Position numbers and translations under genes: made by a program. A DNA stretch of 5,334 nt from Candidatus Campbellbacteria bacterium RIFCSPLOWO2_02_35_12 (GTDB lineage Bacteria; Patescibacteriota; Minisyncoccia; Phycocordibacterales; UBA2163), in the NCBI GenBank assembly GCA_001774455.1, contig MFAC01000024.1, positions 1-5,334 of the forward strand. Direction: 5' to 3'. Positions 5,242 through 5,334 of this stretch are shown piece by piece. The notes under the pieces were generated by a model, which saw nothing but the letters and a program-made list of their open reading frames with translations, was not told the origin of the DNA and made no database searches. Position 1 is the first letter of the stretch, and every line of letters starts with the position of its first letter.

Positions 5242-5334
5242 ATCTTGAATTACGAAACACAAAAATTTATGGTCTGGTTGAGCAAAAACATTTAGAAGAC
5301 AAAGAGATTTTGCGACCCGAGGACCTAAATTTTT
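5242..5334. repeat. Palindromic repeat element, copy 2 (inverted, cut by window end)
   Basis: The reverse complement of this stretch matches bases 271-363 with 4 mismatches in 93 and no gap. Its visible arm reads GAATTACGAAACACAAAAAT from 5247; base 5259 is A where copy 1 has G, and whether the partner base in the opposite arm also changed lies beyond the edge. The similarity extends a few bases past the arm (ATCTT at 5242-5246, AAGAT at 359-363), so the repeat unit is slightly longer than its perfect palindrome on this side. It starts 48 bp after the Hsp20 stop codon. That gap holds only a weak A+T-rich stem (AAATATC 5197-5203 with GATATTT 5230-5236). Confidence 0.85.

Noticed and set aside
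257..5334. Proven composite transposon
   Set aside because: The bracketing elements encode no transposase, the only transposase trace is a fragment, and no target duplication is visible; kept as a hypothesis only.
1..5334. CRISPR array, tRNA or rRNA gene
   Set aside because: No regularly spaced direct repeats, no cloverleaf with a TTCGANTC-like arm, and no rRNA-like sequence were seen.

Overview
The window is A+T-rich bacterial DNA that reads with the standard code. It carries one complete housekeeping gene (valyl-tRNA synthetase), two stress or membrane genes, two small poorly known genes, a transposase remnant and two copies of a palindromic repeat. The short ValRS, the compact gene order, genes without Shine-Dalgarno sites and the PrsW-plus-Hsp20 content suggest a reduced-genome bacterium of the Candidate Phyla Radiation (Patescibacteria, perhaps Parcubacteria-like). 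This is inference from gene style; no marker here proves it.

Left part (1-801): the end of an unrecognised small protein gene (stop 179-181) is followed by a chain of hairpins (193-255). Next come a palindromic element with 23-bp perfect terminal arms (257-358) and a minus-strand remnant of an IS481/IS3-like transposase C-terminus (436-603). The rest, up to 789, is non-coding.

Middle part (790-1812): a 118-aa orphan gene with a textbook AGGAGG site runs rightward. Its last codons lie inside a perfect 16-bp-stem hairpin. It converges on a minus-strand 159-aa protein with the layout of a histidine phosphatase but degenerate catalytic motifs, and a probably bidirectional terminator separates the two. 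That gene is divergent from valS, and the 106-bp gap holds two promoter-like pairs arranged back to back with overlapping -35 boxes.

Right part (1813-5334): valS, a PrsW-family membrane protease gene and an Hsp20 gene all run rightward. None has a Shine-Dalgarno site. The valS promoter is placed so that the mRNA would start at or next to the ATG. A 15-bp inverted repeat covers the valS stop codon, and the PrsW and Hsp20 genes are 6 bp apart and probably co-transcribed. A second copy of the palindromic element, inverted relative to the first, starts at 5242 and is cut by the window end. The two copies therefore bracket about 4.9 kb. The genes do not form one pathway; PrsW and Hsp20 fit a cell-envelope and protein-stress theme.
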